Positions 8,571 to 17,568 of a stretch of DNA of 60,562 nucleotides are shown one piece after another. Under the pieces are notes generated by a model, which saw only the letters and a program-made list of their open reading frames with translations, made no database searches and was not told the origin of the DNA. Position 1 is the first letter of the stretch. The number at the start of each line of letters is the position of its first letter. Both the position numbers and the translations under genes were made by a program. Origin of the DNA: Anaerolineales bacterium (GTDB lineage Bacteria; Chloroflexota; Anaerolineae; Anaerolineales; Villigracilaceae); contig JANWWK010000005.1 of assembly GCA_025056175.1 (NCBI GenBank), positions 1 through 60,562 of the forward strand, read 5' to 3'.

Positions 8571-11000
8571 TCAATTAGAAGCCAATTCTCCTTTCAGCGC
8601 ACGTTCCAGCGCGGCGCGCTGCGCGGGGGTGAGATGAACGGCAAACGCGCCCAGCGCATTCGGGTCGGTCAGCAGGTCGGGCAGAGCAGCATCTATCTCC
8701 TTTTTGAACCAGCTCGACATGCGGAACGCGCGCAGATAACGGCGCACCGTTTCGGGGCGGCGGTCGCGCTCCTCGCGCAGAGTCCCCTGCCTGACGGCGA
8801 GTTCCACTTCGAGCGAGTCGGAGGGCGCGAGGGTGATTCCGCGCACCGAGAAAACAGAACCCGGCTCATTCCAGGTTGTTTCTGCCGCGAGTGTGTCCCC
8901 ATTAATGGTTACGCGAAGTTTTTCGGGCTGCCGAATGCCCCGAAAGCGGAGTTCCAGCGAACGCGCGGCGGGCAGGTGACCGGTTTCGCCTTCGGCGGGT
9001 TCGATGCGGACGATTTGGCGGGTTTCTTCCCATCTCTGCGTGATGCGAATGCGGCTGAACGCGCCCCGCTCGAACGCACGGCTCACGCCGTCATCTTCGT
9101 ACAGCGTAAACGCGCCATCGCCGCCGGGGAAGAGTTCCAGCACAAGTTGTTCGGGTGGCTCGGTTTGAGTCAGCGATGGTTCGCCCGCCAGGGGGACGAT
9201 GCTGCCCGCGCGGGCAAAGACAGGGATGTCTTCCAGCCCGCCGTAGAGCGTGACCCAGCGCCCGCCGGTGAAGCGCTCGCCGCTGAAGAAGTGATACCAC
9301 TCCCCTTTGGGCAGCCAGACGGTGGTCTGGCTCAGGCCGGTTTCGACATCGCGCGGACTGACGAAAGGCGCGGACAGCAGTTGGTCGCCGAACAGGTATT
9401 GGTTGGGACAACGGTAAGCGTTTTCTTCTTCAGGATGCTCGTAATACATCGGCGCGCAGAGCGGAATGGCCGTCTGACTGAAACGCCAGGCCATTGTGTA
9501 GATGTAGGGAATCAGAGCATGGCGTAAACGCAGGGCAGCGCGCGCCAGGCGGAAGGTGTCTTCGCCAAAAGACCAGGGGGCGCGGTCCTGGTAGGGATTT
9601 TTGGTGCAGTGCAGGCGCAGGATGGGGCTGAAGACGCCGTATTGCACCCAGCGCAGGTAGAGTTCGGGGTCTTCGATGCCGTCCATGTGGCCGCCAATGT
9701 CGTGACTCCACCAGCCGAAGCCCACGTTGGCAGCGGTGGCGGTGAAATAGGGCTGGAAGGCTAGCGATTTCCACGAGACCACGCTATCGCCGGAGAAGCC
9801 GATGGGATAGCGGTGATTGCCCAGCCCGCCCCAGCGGGAAAAGACGAAGGGACGTCTGCTCCCATCGCGGCCCAAATCGTAAAAGTGCAGATGATTCAGC
9901 CACCAGAGCGGGTCGAGCTGTTCGGCCACTTCGCGGCGCGATTCAGAGAGCCGCGCGCCCTGCTGCCAGTCCATCCACCAGAAATCCACGCCCTGCTCCT
10001 CGTAGGGATGGTGCAGGACCTCGAAGTAGTGGCGGGTGAACTCCGGGTCGGCGATGTCGAAGCGCACGGGTTGGCCGCTGGCCGGGTCTATGCCCATCCG
10101 CTTTGCCATTTCGGGGTACATTTCCTCGTGCGGCCAGATGCCATCGGCAGGGTGCAGGTTCATGGCCGTCCGCAGGCCCATCTCATGCAGCCAGCGCAGC
10201 AGACCGGGCGGGTCGGGGAAGAGCTGGCGGTTCCAGGTGTAGCCGGTCCAGCCGCTGCTCTCGTTGCCGGTGTGGGTGATGTGCCAGTCCATGTCAATGA
10301 TGCAGACGGAGAGCGGCGTCTCGCGGCGGCGGAATTCAAGCATGAGATTTTGCAGTTCTTCTTGAGAATACTCCCAGTAGCGGCTCCACCAGTTGCCCAA
10401 AACCCAGCGCGGAATGAGCGGCACGCGGCCTGCGACTTTGAAATAATCCTGAAGACAGGCGGCGTAATCGCGCCCGTAGCCGAAGAAGTACACATCGCGC
10501 CGTTTGCCCGCCGGACGCAGGGTGAGCCAGCCGGTCTCGTCGAAGACCAGGCTGTGGGAATCGTCCACCACTGCCCAGCCGGAGCGCGAGAGCAGGCCAT
10601 GTTCCAGTTCAATGGCGCCATCGGCCCCATCCAGCGTGCGCCCGGTACCGCGCAGGTTGCGGTGGTCCCAATCGCCATAGCGCCAGGTGACGCCGGTGGC
10701 GCGGACGGTGATGGAGAGCGTCTCGCGCCGGAAACCGCGCGGGCTGACCTGATAGGAGAGCAGGAGCGCGCCGGTGTCGATTTCGACCCGCGAATCGCTC
10801 CGATTCACGCGAAAAGGCGGCACGGGCTGCTGCCGAAACCAGAAGACCTGGCTGGGACGCTCCTCGAAGCGTTCTTCGGGGTCATATTCCAGCCGAATCA
10901 GGCGGTCGGTCAGGACGGTGAAACGCGCCCCCGGCGCGCGAACGATGGCGGCGGGGTCGGCCAGGGGCTGAAAGGGAATGGAGGGGAATTGGTAGGGCAT
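8571..11000 (-). CDS. Glycoside hydrolase family 31 (alpha-glucosidase/xylosidase type)
   Basis: An 809-residue retaining glycosidase. An N-terminal beta-sandwich is followed by the (beta/alpha)8 barrel from about residue 195 (VPLIPRWVLGNWWSRYW). The nucleophile is D344 in WWMDWQQG and the acid/base is D405 in GFSGDSVVSW; SHDIGGH follows. C-terminal beta domains end near residue 730, and the last ~75 residues form a charged helical tail with LTPAQRAALERAL, not usual for GH31. There is no signal peptide, so it should be cytoplasmic. The start at 11000 has AAGGA 11 nt upstream; an alternative ATG at 11027 or earlier would overlap the preceding gene. It is 23 nt behind the rRNA methylase gene and probably shares its transcript. 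Substrate cannot be assigned. Confidence 0.92.
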   Translation of the reverse strand: MPYQFPSIPFQPLADPAAIVRAPGARFTVLTDRLIRLEYDPEERFEERPSQVFWFRQQPVPPFRVNRSDSRVEIDTGALLLSYQVSPRGFRRETLSITVRATGVTWRYGDWDHRNLRGTGRTLDGADGAIELEHGLLSRSGWAVVDDSHSLVFDETGWLTLRPAGKRRDVYFFGYGRDYAACLQDYFKVAGRVPLIPRWVLGNWWSRYWEYSQEELQNLMLEFRRRETPLSVCIIDMDWHITHTGNESSGWTGYTWNRQLFPDPPGLLRWLHEMGLRTAMNLHPADGIWPHEEMYPEMAKRMGIDPASGQPVRFDIADPEFTRHYFEVLHHPYEEQGVDFWWMDWQQGARLSESRREVAEQLDPLWWLNHLHFYDLGRDGSRRPFVFSRWGGLGNHRYPIGFSGDSVVSWKSLAFQPYFTATAANVGFGWWSHDIGGHMDGIEDPELYLRWVQYGVFSPILRLHCTKNPYQDRAPWSFGEDTFRLARAALRLRHALIPYIYTMAWRFSQTAIPLCAPMYYEHPEEENAYRCPNQYLFGDQLLSAPFVSPRDVETGLSQTTVWLPKGEWYHFFSGERFTGGRWVTLYGGLEDIPVFARAGSIVPLAGEPSLTQTEPPEQLVLELFPGGDGAFTLYEDDGVSRAFERGAFSRIRITQRWEETRQIVRIEPAEGETGHLPAARSLELRFRGIRQPEKLRVTINGDTLAAETTWNEPGSVFSVRGITLAPSDSLEVELAVRQGTLREERDRRPETVRRYLRAFRMSSWFKKEIDAALPDLLTDPNALGAFAVHLTPAQRAALERALKGELASN

Positions 11001-11023
11001 AAGCAGTGATTCCTTGAGCGCAG

Positions 11024-12247
11024 TCAATCGCATTTGATACATACCAATCCCTTCAGGTAGGCGCCTTCGGGGAAGTGGAGAGCAACCGGATGGTCGGGCG
11101 CCTGGGAGAGATGTTCCACAATTTGGGCATCTACTCCGGCATCGAGCGCCGCCGAAGCCACGATTTTCTGAAAGAGGGCTGCATCAATGCCGCCGGAGCA
11201 GGAAAACGTGACCAGAATACCGCCCGGGCGCAGAAGTTTGAACGCCAGACGATTGATGTCTTTGTAGCCGCGCGCTGCTTTTTCGGCCTGAGCCGCAGTG
11301 GGCGCGAACTTGGGCGGGTCGAGGATAATCAAATCCCACGAGCGGTTCTGGTCGCGAAATTTTCGCAGGGCGGTGAAAACATCTGCTTCCAGCCAGTCCA
11401 GACGGTCAGAGGGCAGCGCATTCTGGCGGGCATTTTCGCGGGCAAGGGCAAGCGCTTCGGCGCTGGTATCCACCGAAAGCACGGAATTGGCTCCGCCTGC
11501 CGCCGCATGCAGGGTGAAACCGCCGGTGTAACAGAAACAATTCAGTACATCGCGGCCTTGCGCCATCTCACCTACCCGTTTACGGTTGGTGCGCTGGTCG
11601 AGATAAAAGCCGGTTTTGTGGCCGCGTTCCACATCCACCCAAACGTTCAGGCCGTGTTCGTAAATGGACAGGCGCGGAGAGTGCCAAACACCCCGCAGGA
11701 TGCCCACGCGGGGGGCAAGACCTTCTAAGGCGCGCACATCCGCATCAGAACGTTCGTAGAGAGCCACAGCACCGGTCGCTTCCATCAGCAGGTCGGCCAA
11801 TGTCTCGCGCCAGAAATCACTGCCAGCAGTGAGGGATTGCAGAACAAGGACATCGCCGTAGCGGTCTACGACCAGGCCCGGCAAGCCATCCGATTCAGCG
11901 TGAACCAGGCGAAAGGCATCAGTTGTCACGTGAGCAGGCCGCTCACCGGTTTGCGGCACTGGGGAAAACCCCAGCACGGCGCGGCGCTGAAGAGCAGCAT
12001 GTATCCGGCGGCGAAAGAAATCGGCATCCACCGCTTCATCTGGGTCAAAAGTCCACACACGGGCGCGTATTTGGGAAACAGGAGAGTACGCCGCGCGCGC
12101 CAGCCATTGGCCGCGGGCATTGCACACGTCCACCGTCTCGCCAGGGCGTGGGTCTCCACTCACACGCTCGACCGCGCCGGAGAAGACCCAGGGATGACGC
12201 CGGAGGAGCGATTTTTCACGTTCGGGTTTCAGAAAAAGCGCAGGCAT
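11024..12247 (-). CDS. rlmI: RlmI-like class I SAM-dependent rRNA cytosine methyltransferase
   Basis: A 407-residue protein. The N-terminal PUA domain starts LKPEREKSLLRRHPWVFSGA, a hallmark of RlmI/YccW. The Rossmann methylase has NCFCYTGGFTLHAA (SAM motif I), ILDPPKFAP (motif IV) and VTFSCSGG with the motif VI cysteine. RlmI makes m5C1962 in 23S rRNA; a relaxed RNA target is possible. The start at 12247 is fixed by homology and by a TATACT box only 7 nt upstream, so the mRNA is probably leaderless. It is divergent from the pabB gene across a 76-nt gap and is followed at 23 nt by the GH31 gene. Confidence 0.9.
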   Translation of the reverse strand: MPALFLKPEREKSLLRRHPWVFSGAVERVSGDPRPGETVDVCNARGQWLARAAYSPVSQIRARVWTFDPDEAVDADFFRRRIHAALQRRAVLGFSPVPQTGERPAHVTTDAFRLVHAESDGLPGLVVDRYGDVLVLQSLTAGSDFWRETLADLLMEATGAVALYERSDADVRALEGLAPRVGILRGVWHSPRLSIYEHGLNVWVDVERGHKTGFYLDQRTNRKRVGEMAQGRDVLNCFCYTGGFTLHAAAGGANSVLSVDTSAEALALARENARQNALPSDRLDWLEADVFTALRKFRDQNRSWDLIILDPPKFAPTAAQAEKAARGYKDINRLAFKLLRPGGILVTFSCSGGIDAALFQKIVASAALDAGVDAQIVEHLSQAPDHPVALHFPEGAYLKGLVCIKCD

Positions 12248-12254
12248 ACGCGCG

Positions 12255-12260
12255 AGTATA
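12255..12260 (-). promoter_or_regulatory. -10 box of leaderless-type start (rlmI-like gene)
   Basis: On the minus strand TGT-TATACT (extended -10 form) is followed by 7 nt and the ATG at 12247. No Shine-Dalgarno sequence fits between. Confidence 0.55.
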
Positions 12261-12285
12261 ACACTTTGCGTCCGCCGTTTGGGTT

Positions 12286-12291
12286 TACAAT
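12286..12291 (+). promoter_or_regulatory. Probable -10 box of pabB-pabC
   Basis: TACAAT lies 32 nt upstream of the ATG at 12324, with a GGAGG Shine-Dalgarno at 12306-12310 between them. No good -35 is seen. The divergent rlmI promoter lies 26 nt away. Confidence 0.4.
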
Positions 12292-12323
12292 AAAGCCCCA
12301 TCCCTGGAGGAAATTCATCACCG

Positions 12324-14075
12324 ATGAACCGCGTATCCGATTTTTTGCTCTTGTACGACCAGTCTTCCCAACGCTGGCTGGAATTCACGAATCCGGTCGG
12401 TGTTCTGACGGCATACCACCTGCGCGATGTTTTGCCCGCACTGCGGCAGGTCGAAGCCGCTACGGGGCGTGGATGGTGGGCGGCCGGGTTTCTGACCTAC
12501 GAGGCCGCGCCAGCCTTCGATGCAGCACTGGAAACACACACAGAGACAGGCGGTCTGCCCCTGCTGTGGTTTGGATTATACAACACACCGCGCGCGGTCA
12601 ACCCGCCGCCGCCTGCCGAAGAAGCCGCACCGCTCGCGTGGCAGGCTTCGATGGATGCGGAAGCCTACCAGCAAGGGTTCGAGCGCATCAAACGCCACAT
12701 CGGCGCCGGGGAAACCTATCAGGTCAATTACACTTTTCGCCTGCGTGCGCCCTTTCAGGGCAATGCGCACGATTTGTTCGTGCGTGCAGTTCAAGCACAA
12801 GGCGGGGGCTATCCGGTTTTTGTGGAGACTGATGCGTGGGTCATCGGTTCGGCTTCACCGGAGTTATTCTTCTCGCTGGAGGGCGAACGGCTGGTTTCCA
12901 AACCGATGAAAGGCACCGCTCCGCGCGGCCTTTGGTTGGAAGACGACCAGGCGCAGGCAGAATGGCTGCGTAACTCAGAAAAGAATCGCGCCGAAAACGT
13001 GATGATTGTGGACATGGTTCGCAACGATATGGGGCGCATTGCCCGCACCGGCAGTGTGCGCGTTCCCGCATTGTTTCAGGTGGAAAAGTACCGCACGGTC
13101 TGGCAGATGACCAGCACAGTCGTATGTGAGACATCTGCCGGGCTGACCGACATCCTGACGGCGCTGTTCCCCGCAGCCTCCATCACCGGCGCACCCAAAG
13201 CCCGCACAATGCAACTCATCCGCCAGTTAGAAACCACCCCACGCCGCATCTATACCGGCACGCTGGGGTATGTTGCACCGGGGCGACGCTGGCAATTCAA
13301 TGTGGCTATCCGCACTTTTTTGCTGGACAAAGCCACGCAGCAGGTCGAATACGGACTGGGAGGCGGCATCGTGTGGGATTCCGAACCACGCGATGAGCTG
13401 CGCGAAGCCTATCGAAAAGCGCAAATTCTGACCGCTCCCCCGCCACCGCGTTTTGACCTGCTGGAAACCCTGCTCTGGAGGCCTGACAGCGGCTTTGTCC
13501 TGCTGGAGCGTCACCTGGCGCGCATGAGAGCTTCAGCGGCTTACTTCGAGTTTCCATTCCAGGAACAGGAAATACGCCGCAAACTGAATGCGACAATTCA
13601 CTACCTGCGCACTGCCACCGGAGAGCAGGCGCAAGAGAGCCTGCTGCGAGTGCGAATTTTGCTGTCTTCTGATGGAGAAATTCATATCAAACACGCGCCG
13701 CTGGAGCCGTTGCCTTCGCCCTATCGAGTGCGCCTGGCAGAACGCCCGGTCGAATCGGGGTATCCGTTTCTCTATCACAAAACTACCCATCGTGCGCTGT
13801 ATCAATCTCTGCAAGCAGCAGGCTACGATGACGTTTTGCTCTGGAACGAGCGCGGAGAACTCACCGAAAGCACCATCGCAAACCTGGTGGTGCTGCGCGG
13901 TGGTGAATGGCTCACCCCGCCCCTGCACTGTGGCCTGTTGCCCGGCACCGCGCGTGCCGAATGGCTGGCACAAGGTAAATTGCGCGAGGCAGTGGTTCGG
14001 GTCGAAGACCTGGCAGAATGTGATAAGATGTTTCTGCTCAATTCCGTGCGCGGTTTATGGGAGATTACGCTATGA
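12324..14075 (+). CDS. pabB: Aminodeoxychorismate synthase component I fused to aminodeoxychorismate lyase (PabB-PabC)
   Basis: A 583-residue bifunctional enzyme that makes p-aminobenzoate for folate. Residues 1 to about 370 are a chorismate-binding (anthranilate synthase I-like) domain with GTAPRG, NRAENVMIVDMVRNDMGRI, FPAASITGAPK and YGLGGGIVWDSEP. A short linker leads to a fold-type IV PLP lyase: FDLLETLLWRP, then LLERHLARM, YDDVLLWNERGELTEST and LPGTAR. The first half makes 4-amino-4-deoxychorismate using ammonia from PabA, which is not in this window; the second half releases pyruvate. GGAGG 13 nt upstream supports the start. Its stop overlaps the next start as ATGA, so the two genes are translationally coupled. 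Confidence 0.95.
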   Translation: MNRVSDFLLLYDQSSQRWLEFTNPVGVLTAYHLRDVLPALRQVEAATGRGWWAAGFLTYEAAPAFDAALETHTETGGLPLLWFGLYNTPRAVNPPPPAEEAAPLAWQASMDAEAYQQGFERIKRHIGAGETYQVNYTFRLRAPFQGNAHDLFVRAVQAQGGGYPVFVETDAWVIGSASPELFFSLEGERLVSKPMKGTAPRGLWLEDDQAQAEWLRNSEKNRAENVMIVDMVRNDMGRIARTGSVRVPALFQVEKYRTVWQMTSTVVCETSAGLTDILTALFPAASITGAPKARTMQLIRQLETTPRRIYTGTLGYVAPGRRWQFNVAIRTFLLDKATQQVEYGLGGGIVWDSEPRDELREAYRKAQILTAPPPPRFDLLETLLWRPDSGFVLLERHLARMRASAAYFEFPFQEQEIRRKLNATIHYLRTATGEQAQESLLRVRILLSSDGEIHIKHAPLEPLPSPYRVRLAERPVESGYPFLYHKTTHRALYQSLQAAGYDDVLLWNERGELTESTIANLVVLRGGEWLTPPLHCGLLPGTARAEWLAQGKLREAVVRVEDLAECDKMFLLNSVRGLWEITL

Positions 14076-16378
14076 ACGAAACTCCTGCCTCTCGTTCCAG
14101 GCTGGCAACTGTTATTTTCCTGCTGTTTGCGCCAACGCTGACCTGCAAATTGCTGGGCTATCATGCCGTCTTGTGGTTTGTGGAACAGATTGCACTCGCA
14201 ACTGGCAGTTTGAAGGCCTTGAGCCAGGCCGGGCTGGGCGGGCTGGCGGTGCAGGCCGTTTCACTCTCCTTGCTGACGGGATTGCTGTGGTTCTTTTCGC
14301 GCGATGAGCGCTACCGTCCGGTCTATGCGGGCTGGTTCGGCGCAGCGCTGTTTGCATTTCCGGCGCTGGGATTGCGCTTGCTTGGTCCGAACAACGACCA
14401 GGCAGGCGCGCTGGCGCAAACTCTGCTAGCCCTGCTGGGAGCCGGTGTTGCGCTGTTCCTGCGGCGCGGACAGATTGCCTGGAATCCCGCTGCCCTGCCG
14501 GCAGGCTTGCTCATTGCTGCCATCGGTATCGCGCCGCTGGCCGTCTATGGGGCGCCGGGCGCACCAGCAGACATATTCCTGCAACTGCTGGCCGGGCTGG
14601 CATTCGGTCTATTTGCCGCAGCGTTAACCTCGACCAGCACCGAAAACGGATTTCTGGATGGACTGGGAATCGGCGCGTTGCTGGCAATGCTTGCTTCGGC
14701 CTTTGGATATGATGGCGGGCAATTGATTCTACTGGGACTCTTGCCACCCTTTGCGTTTGCGCTTTCGGCCCTGGCGTCTTCGGTTGCTGCCCAAGCAGTC
14801 GTTACCGGTTTGCTGACCGCCGCCGGATTGATGTTCTTCGACCCCACCGAACTCACAATTCTACTCGGCGATTTAGGCATCGTGGCGCTTCAGGCAGTGG
14901 GGCTGGCCATCGGACTGGGCTGGCTGGCTGGCGGATTGGCTTGGGGCGCGCGCAAATTGCTCAGCGGACAAGACTGGACGCAAATAGCAATTCGGCTCGG
15001 CGCAGGATTCGCCTGGGCGGCGTTGTTCGTGCTGTACTTTCTGACCGGGCATCACGGCTTCTACGGCGACAGGCTGTTCGTCTTGCTCAAAGACCAGGCA
15101 GATATTTCCGATGTCGCCGCCATCCCGAACCGTAACGAACGCCTGAAGGCCGCCTATTCCCGTCTGACGGCACACGCCAGCGCTTCGCAAGCCGATTTGC
15201 GCCAGACGCTCGATGCGCTCGGCATTCGTTACACCCCTTATTACCTGGTCAACGCGCTGGAGGTGGATGGCGGCTTGCTGGTGCGGCTATACCTGACGAG
15301 CCGTCCCGAAGTAGATAGAGTTATCCCCAGTCCGCGCCTGCGTCCCGTGCCGCCGCCGGAAACCACATACGGAGAGGCCACCACTATTTGGGAAGCGCCA
15401 GGCTGGAATATCAAGATGATTGGCGCAGACAAGGCATGGGAAGAATTCGGCGCGCGCGGACAGGGTATCGTTATCGGGCAATCCGATAGCGGCGTGGACG
15501 GCGGTCATCCCGCTCTGGCAGCGCAATATCGCGGCGCTCAACAGGGCGATGATTACAACTGGTTCGACCCCTGGGAAGGCACGCGCTCACCCAACGATGA
15601 AGGCGGGCATGGCACCCACACACTTGGCACCGTGCTGGGAAAAGACGGCATTGGTGTTGCGCCGGAGGCCACCTGGTTTGCATGTGTCAACCTGAACCGC
15701 AACCTGGGCAATCCGGCGCTTTACCTGGATTGTATGCAATTCATGCTCGCCCCGTTTCCTCAAGGCGGCAACCCGTTCACCGATGGCGACCCTACCCGCG
15801 CGGCACACGTCTTAAATAACTCGTGGGGATGCCCGGAAATTGAAGGCTGCGACCCCGAATCGCTGCGCGTGGCCGCCGAACATCTGCGCCATGCCGGCAT
15901 TTTCGTGGTCGTTTCAGCAGGCAACGACGGCCCCAGTTGCTCGACCATCACCGCACCGCTCTCCCTGTACGACGCGGTCTTTTCTGTCGGCGCTGTGGAT
16001 AGGGACGGGAACATAGCCGAATTCAGCAGCCGCGGTCCTGTCACTGTGGATGGTTCCGGGCGCATGAAACCCGACCTGGTTGCACCGGGAGTGGATATTT
16101 TCTCCGCCATGCCGGGCGGCACTTACGCACCAAACAGCGGTACCTCAATGGCCGGGCCGCACGTCGCCGGCGTGGTGGCGCTGATGTGGTCAGCCAACCC
16201 CAATTTGATTGGCGACATCGAGCGCACCGAGCAAATTCTCATCGAAACAGCCACACCCTATAGTGGACAATTTGAGATGGGTTGTTTCGAGGGGGGTATA
16301 CCAAATGCAGCCTACGGGTACGGTATTGTGAACGCGTATGAAGCCGTGAAAAGAGCAGTCGAGATGCGCGACCAGTAG
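14072..16378 (+). CDS. Subtilisin-like (S8) serine protease with N-terminal polytopic membrane domain
   Basis: A 768-residue protein. Residues ~12-330 are strongly hydrophobic with about ten predicted membrane helices. Residues ~340-425 resemble a short propeptide/I9-like region, and ~440-765 are an S8 subtilase with D472 (GQSDSGVDGGHP), H513 (GGHGTHTLG), oxyanion Asn617 (SAGNDG) and S692 (NSGTSMAGPHVAG). All catalytic residues are present. The protease domain probably faces the outside. The start at 14072 is chosen because of the ATGA overlap with pabB-pabC and GGAG 8 nt upstream. A polytopic domain in front of a subtilase is unusual; most subtilases have a simple signal peptide. Confidence 0.9.
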   Translation: MNETPASRSRLATVIFLLFAPTLTCKLLGYHAVLWFVEQIALATGSLKALSQAGLGGLAVQAVSLSLLTGLLWFFSRDERYRPVYAGWFGAALFAFPALGLRLLGPNNDQAGALAQTLLALLGAGVALFLRRGQIAWNPAALPAGLLIAAIGIAPLAVYGAPGAPADIFLQLLAGLAFGLFAAALTSTSTENGFLDGLGIGALLAMLASAFGYDGGQLILLGLLPPFAFALSALASSVAAQAVVTGLLTAAGLMFFDPTELTILLGDLGIVALQAVGLAIGLGWLAGGLAWGARKLLSGQDWTQIAIRLGAGFAWAALFVLYFLTGHHGFYGDRLFVLLKDQADISDVAAIPNRNERLKAAYSRLTAHASASQADLRQTLDALGIRYTPYYLVNALEVDGGLLVRLYLTSRPEVDRVIPSPRLRPVPPPETTYGEATTIWEAPGWNIKMIGADKAWEEFGARGQGIVIGQSDSGVDGGHPALAAQYRGAQQGDDYNWFDPWEGTRSPNDEGGHGTHTLGTVLGKDGIGVAPEATWFACVNLNRNLGNPALYLDCMQFMLAPFPQGGNPFTDGDPTRAAHVLNNSWGCPEIEGCDPESLRVAAEHLRHAGIFVVVSAGNDGPSCSTITAPLSLYDAVFSVGAVDRDGNIAEFSSRGPVTVDGSGRMKPDLVAPGVDIFSAMPGGTYAPNSGTSMAGPHVAGVVALMWSANPNLIGDIERTEQILIETATPYSGQFEMGCFEGGIPNAAYGYGIVNAYEAVKRAVEMRDQ

Positions 16379-16440
16379 CCCCGCCTTCAGGCAGTCAGAC
16401 AGGCGCAAACCTGTACAACGAACCGCCATCGTTCTGACTT

Positions 16441-17448
16441 CTAACCAGAGGGCGGGGTGAAGAAACCGGCGCTGAAGTAGGTGGCCCATAAAATGAACAG
16501 GGCAATGCCAAACAGAATTGGCAGAACGATAAGTGCCACGTTGTTCCACAAACGCGCAGATTTGGGTTTGGTCTTGTTCAGGCGATGCGTAAGAACCGCG
16601 ACCAGCGCCGCCAGCGTGATAAAGACATACGCCACCACGTGCAGGTTATCGACCAGAGTCGGCACGGAACTTTCCGGCAGAATCCCGCTCACCACGAACT
16701 GGCTACCAACTGCTGCAAACAGCGAACCAATTGAAAGGCTGGCACGCACTTCCAATTCTTCCGGGCTGACCAGAAGCGAGAAAAACGAAATCGCAACGGA
16801 AACCAGCACTGCCGAAAAAATCTTGAAGAACAGGTCACGTCCCCCGTTGGGTCGTTCAATCATGAACGAGACCAGAATGCGCGGAATGGCCGCACCTCGC
16901 TGACCGCCCAGCGCGGGGTCGCCCAGCGAGCTTTCCCATGTTTTGGTCGTCGCTTCGATTTTCAGGGGGTCGGGAATCCAGCCCGGAATGCGTAAGCCTG
17001 ACTCGATACGACTGTTGGCCACATCGGGAATATACACCACGTTCCCCTGCGAGGCATCATCTTCCAGAAAAATCCGAACGGTATGCTCATCGAAAGGAAA
17101 ATCCGTTACCGTCCAGTTCTTTTTGATGACCGCTTTGACGAAGGCACGCTGATAAATCAGGTTTCCTTCCACGCGCGTATACTTGCGGGAGACTTCAACC
17201 TGTTTGGCATTCACAACCTCGAAGGTTTCCAGCGGATTGATGCTGCTCCCGGCCTCAACCGGATAAGTGAACCACAGGAAAAAATCCACCGACACCTGAT
17301 TGTTGGGGAAATCAATTTCGTACACATCCACAACGTGTACCCCCACATTCACGTTGACAGGCGCCTGCGCTTGCGCTGCAACCCGAACCGGCAGGAAAAA
17401 CAAAACAGCGAGAATGGCAATCAGCAAAATCTTGCGGAATGTGTCCAT
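16441..17448 (-). CDS. Prokaryotic pentameric ligand-gated ion channel (GLIC/ELIC-like) homologue
   Basis: A 335-residue protein. A signal peptide (~1-27) is followed by a beta-rich extracellular domain beginning VNVNVGVHVVDVYEID, like the first strand of GLIC. FPFDEHTVRIFLED (117-130) corresponds to the YPFDSQ region of the family (no Cys-loop disulfide, as in other bacterial members), and GWIP precedes the last strands. Four membrane helices follow: M1 ~205-228, M2 ~234-254 (VRASLSIGSLFAAVGSQFVV), M3 ~266-288, M4 ~302-324. Order and spacing match pentameric channels, but the conserved M1 prolines are missing, so it is divergent. Ligand unknown. The start has AAGGAGG 5 nt upstream. Its promoter carries an array of 11-bp direct repeats. 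Confidence 0.75.
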   Translation of the reverse strand: MDTFRKILLIAILAVLFFLPVRVAAQAQAPVNVNVGVHVVDVYEIDFPNNQVSVDFFLWFTYPVEAGSSINPLETFEVVNAKQVEVSRKYTRVEGNLIYQRAFVKAVIKKNWTVTDFPFDEHTVRIFLEDDASQGNVVYIPDVANSRIESGLRIPGWIPDPLKIEATTKTWESSLGDPALGGQRGAAIPRILVSFMIERPNGGRDLFFKIFSAVLVSVAISFFSLLVSPEELEVRASLSIGSLFAAVGSQFVVSGILPESSVPTLVDNLHVVAYVFITLAALVAVLTHRLNKTKPKSARLWNNVALIVLPILFGIALFILWATYFSAGFFTPPSG

Positions 17449-17465
17449 ACATGCCTCCTTGCACA

Positions 17466-17530
17466 ATTCTACGAAGGAGGCCCGTTCTTGATGTTGATGG
17501 AACGTTAATGGATTGTAAAAGTTGGATAAA
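17466..17530 (-). promoter_or_regulatory. Promoter of channel gene with 11-bp-period direct repeats (OmpR/PhoP-box-like)
   Basis: On the minus strand TTTATC (17525-17530), TTTACA (17514-17519), TTAACG (17503-17508) and TCAACA (17492-17497) repeat with an exact 11-bp period. The last is 20 nt from a TAGAAT -10 box (17466-17471). The same architecture, with the same -10 and the same 20-nt spacing, occurs at 35911-35964. Confidence 0.55.
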
Positions 17531-17561
17531 AAACATCCCGAAGGATTGGGCCTTCGGGATG
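17527..17561 (-). terminator. Rho-independent terminator of the LysM gene
   Basis: A perfect 11-bp stem, CATCCCGAAGG (17534-17544) with CCTTCGGGATG (17551-17561), has a 6-nt loop and is followed on the minus strand by TTTTTTATCC. It sits just after the LysM gene stop and before the channel-gene promoter, so the two are separate transcripts. Confidence 0.93.
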
Positions 17562-17568
17562 CCGCCGC

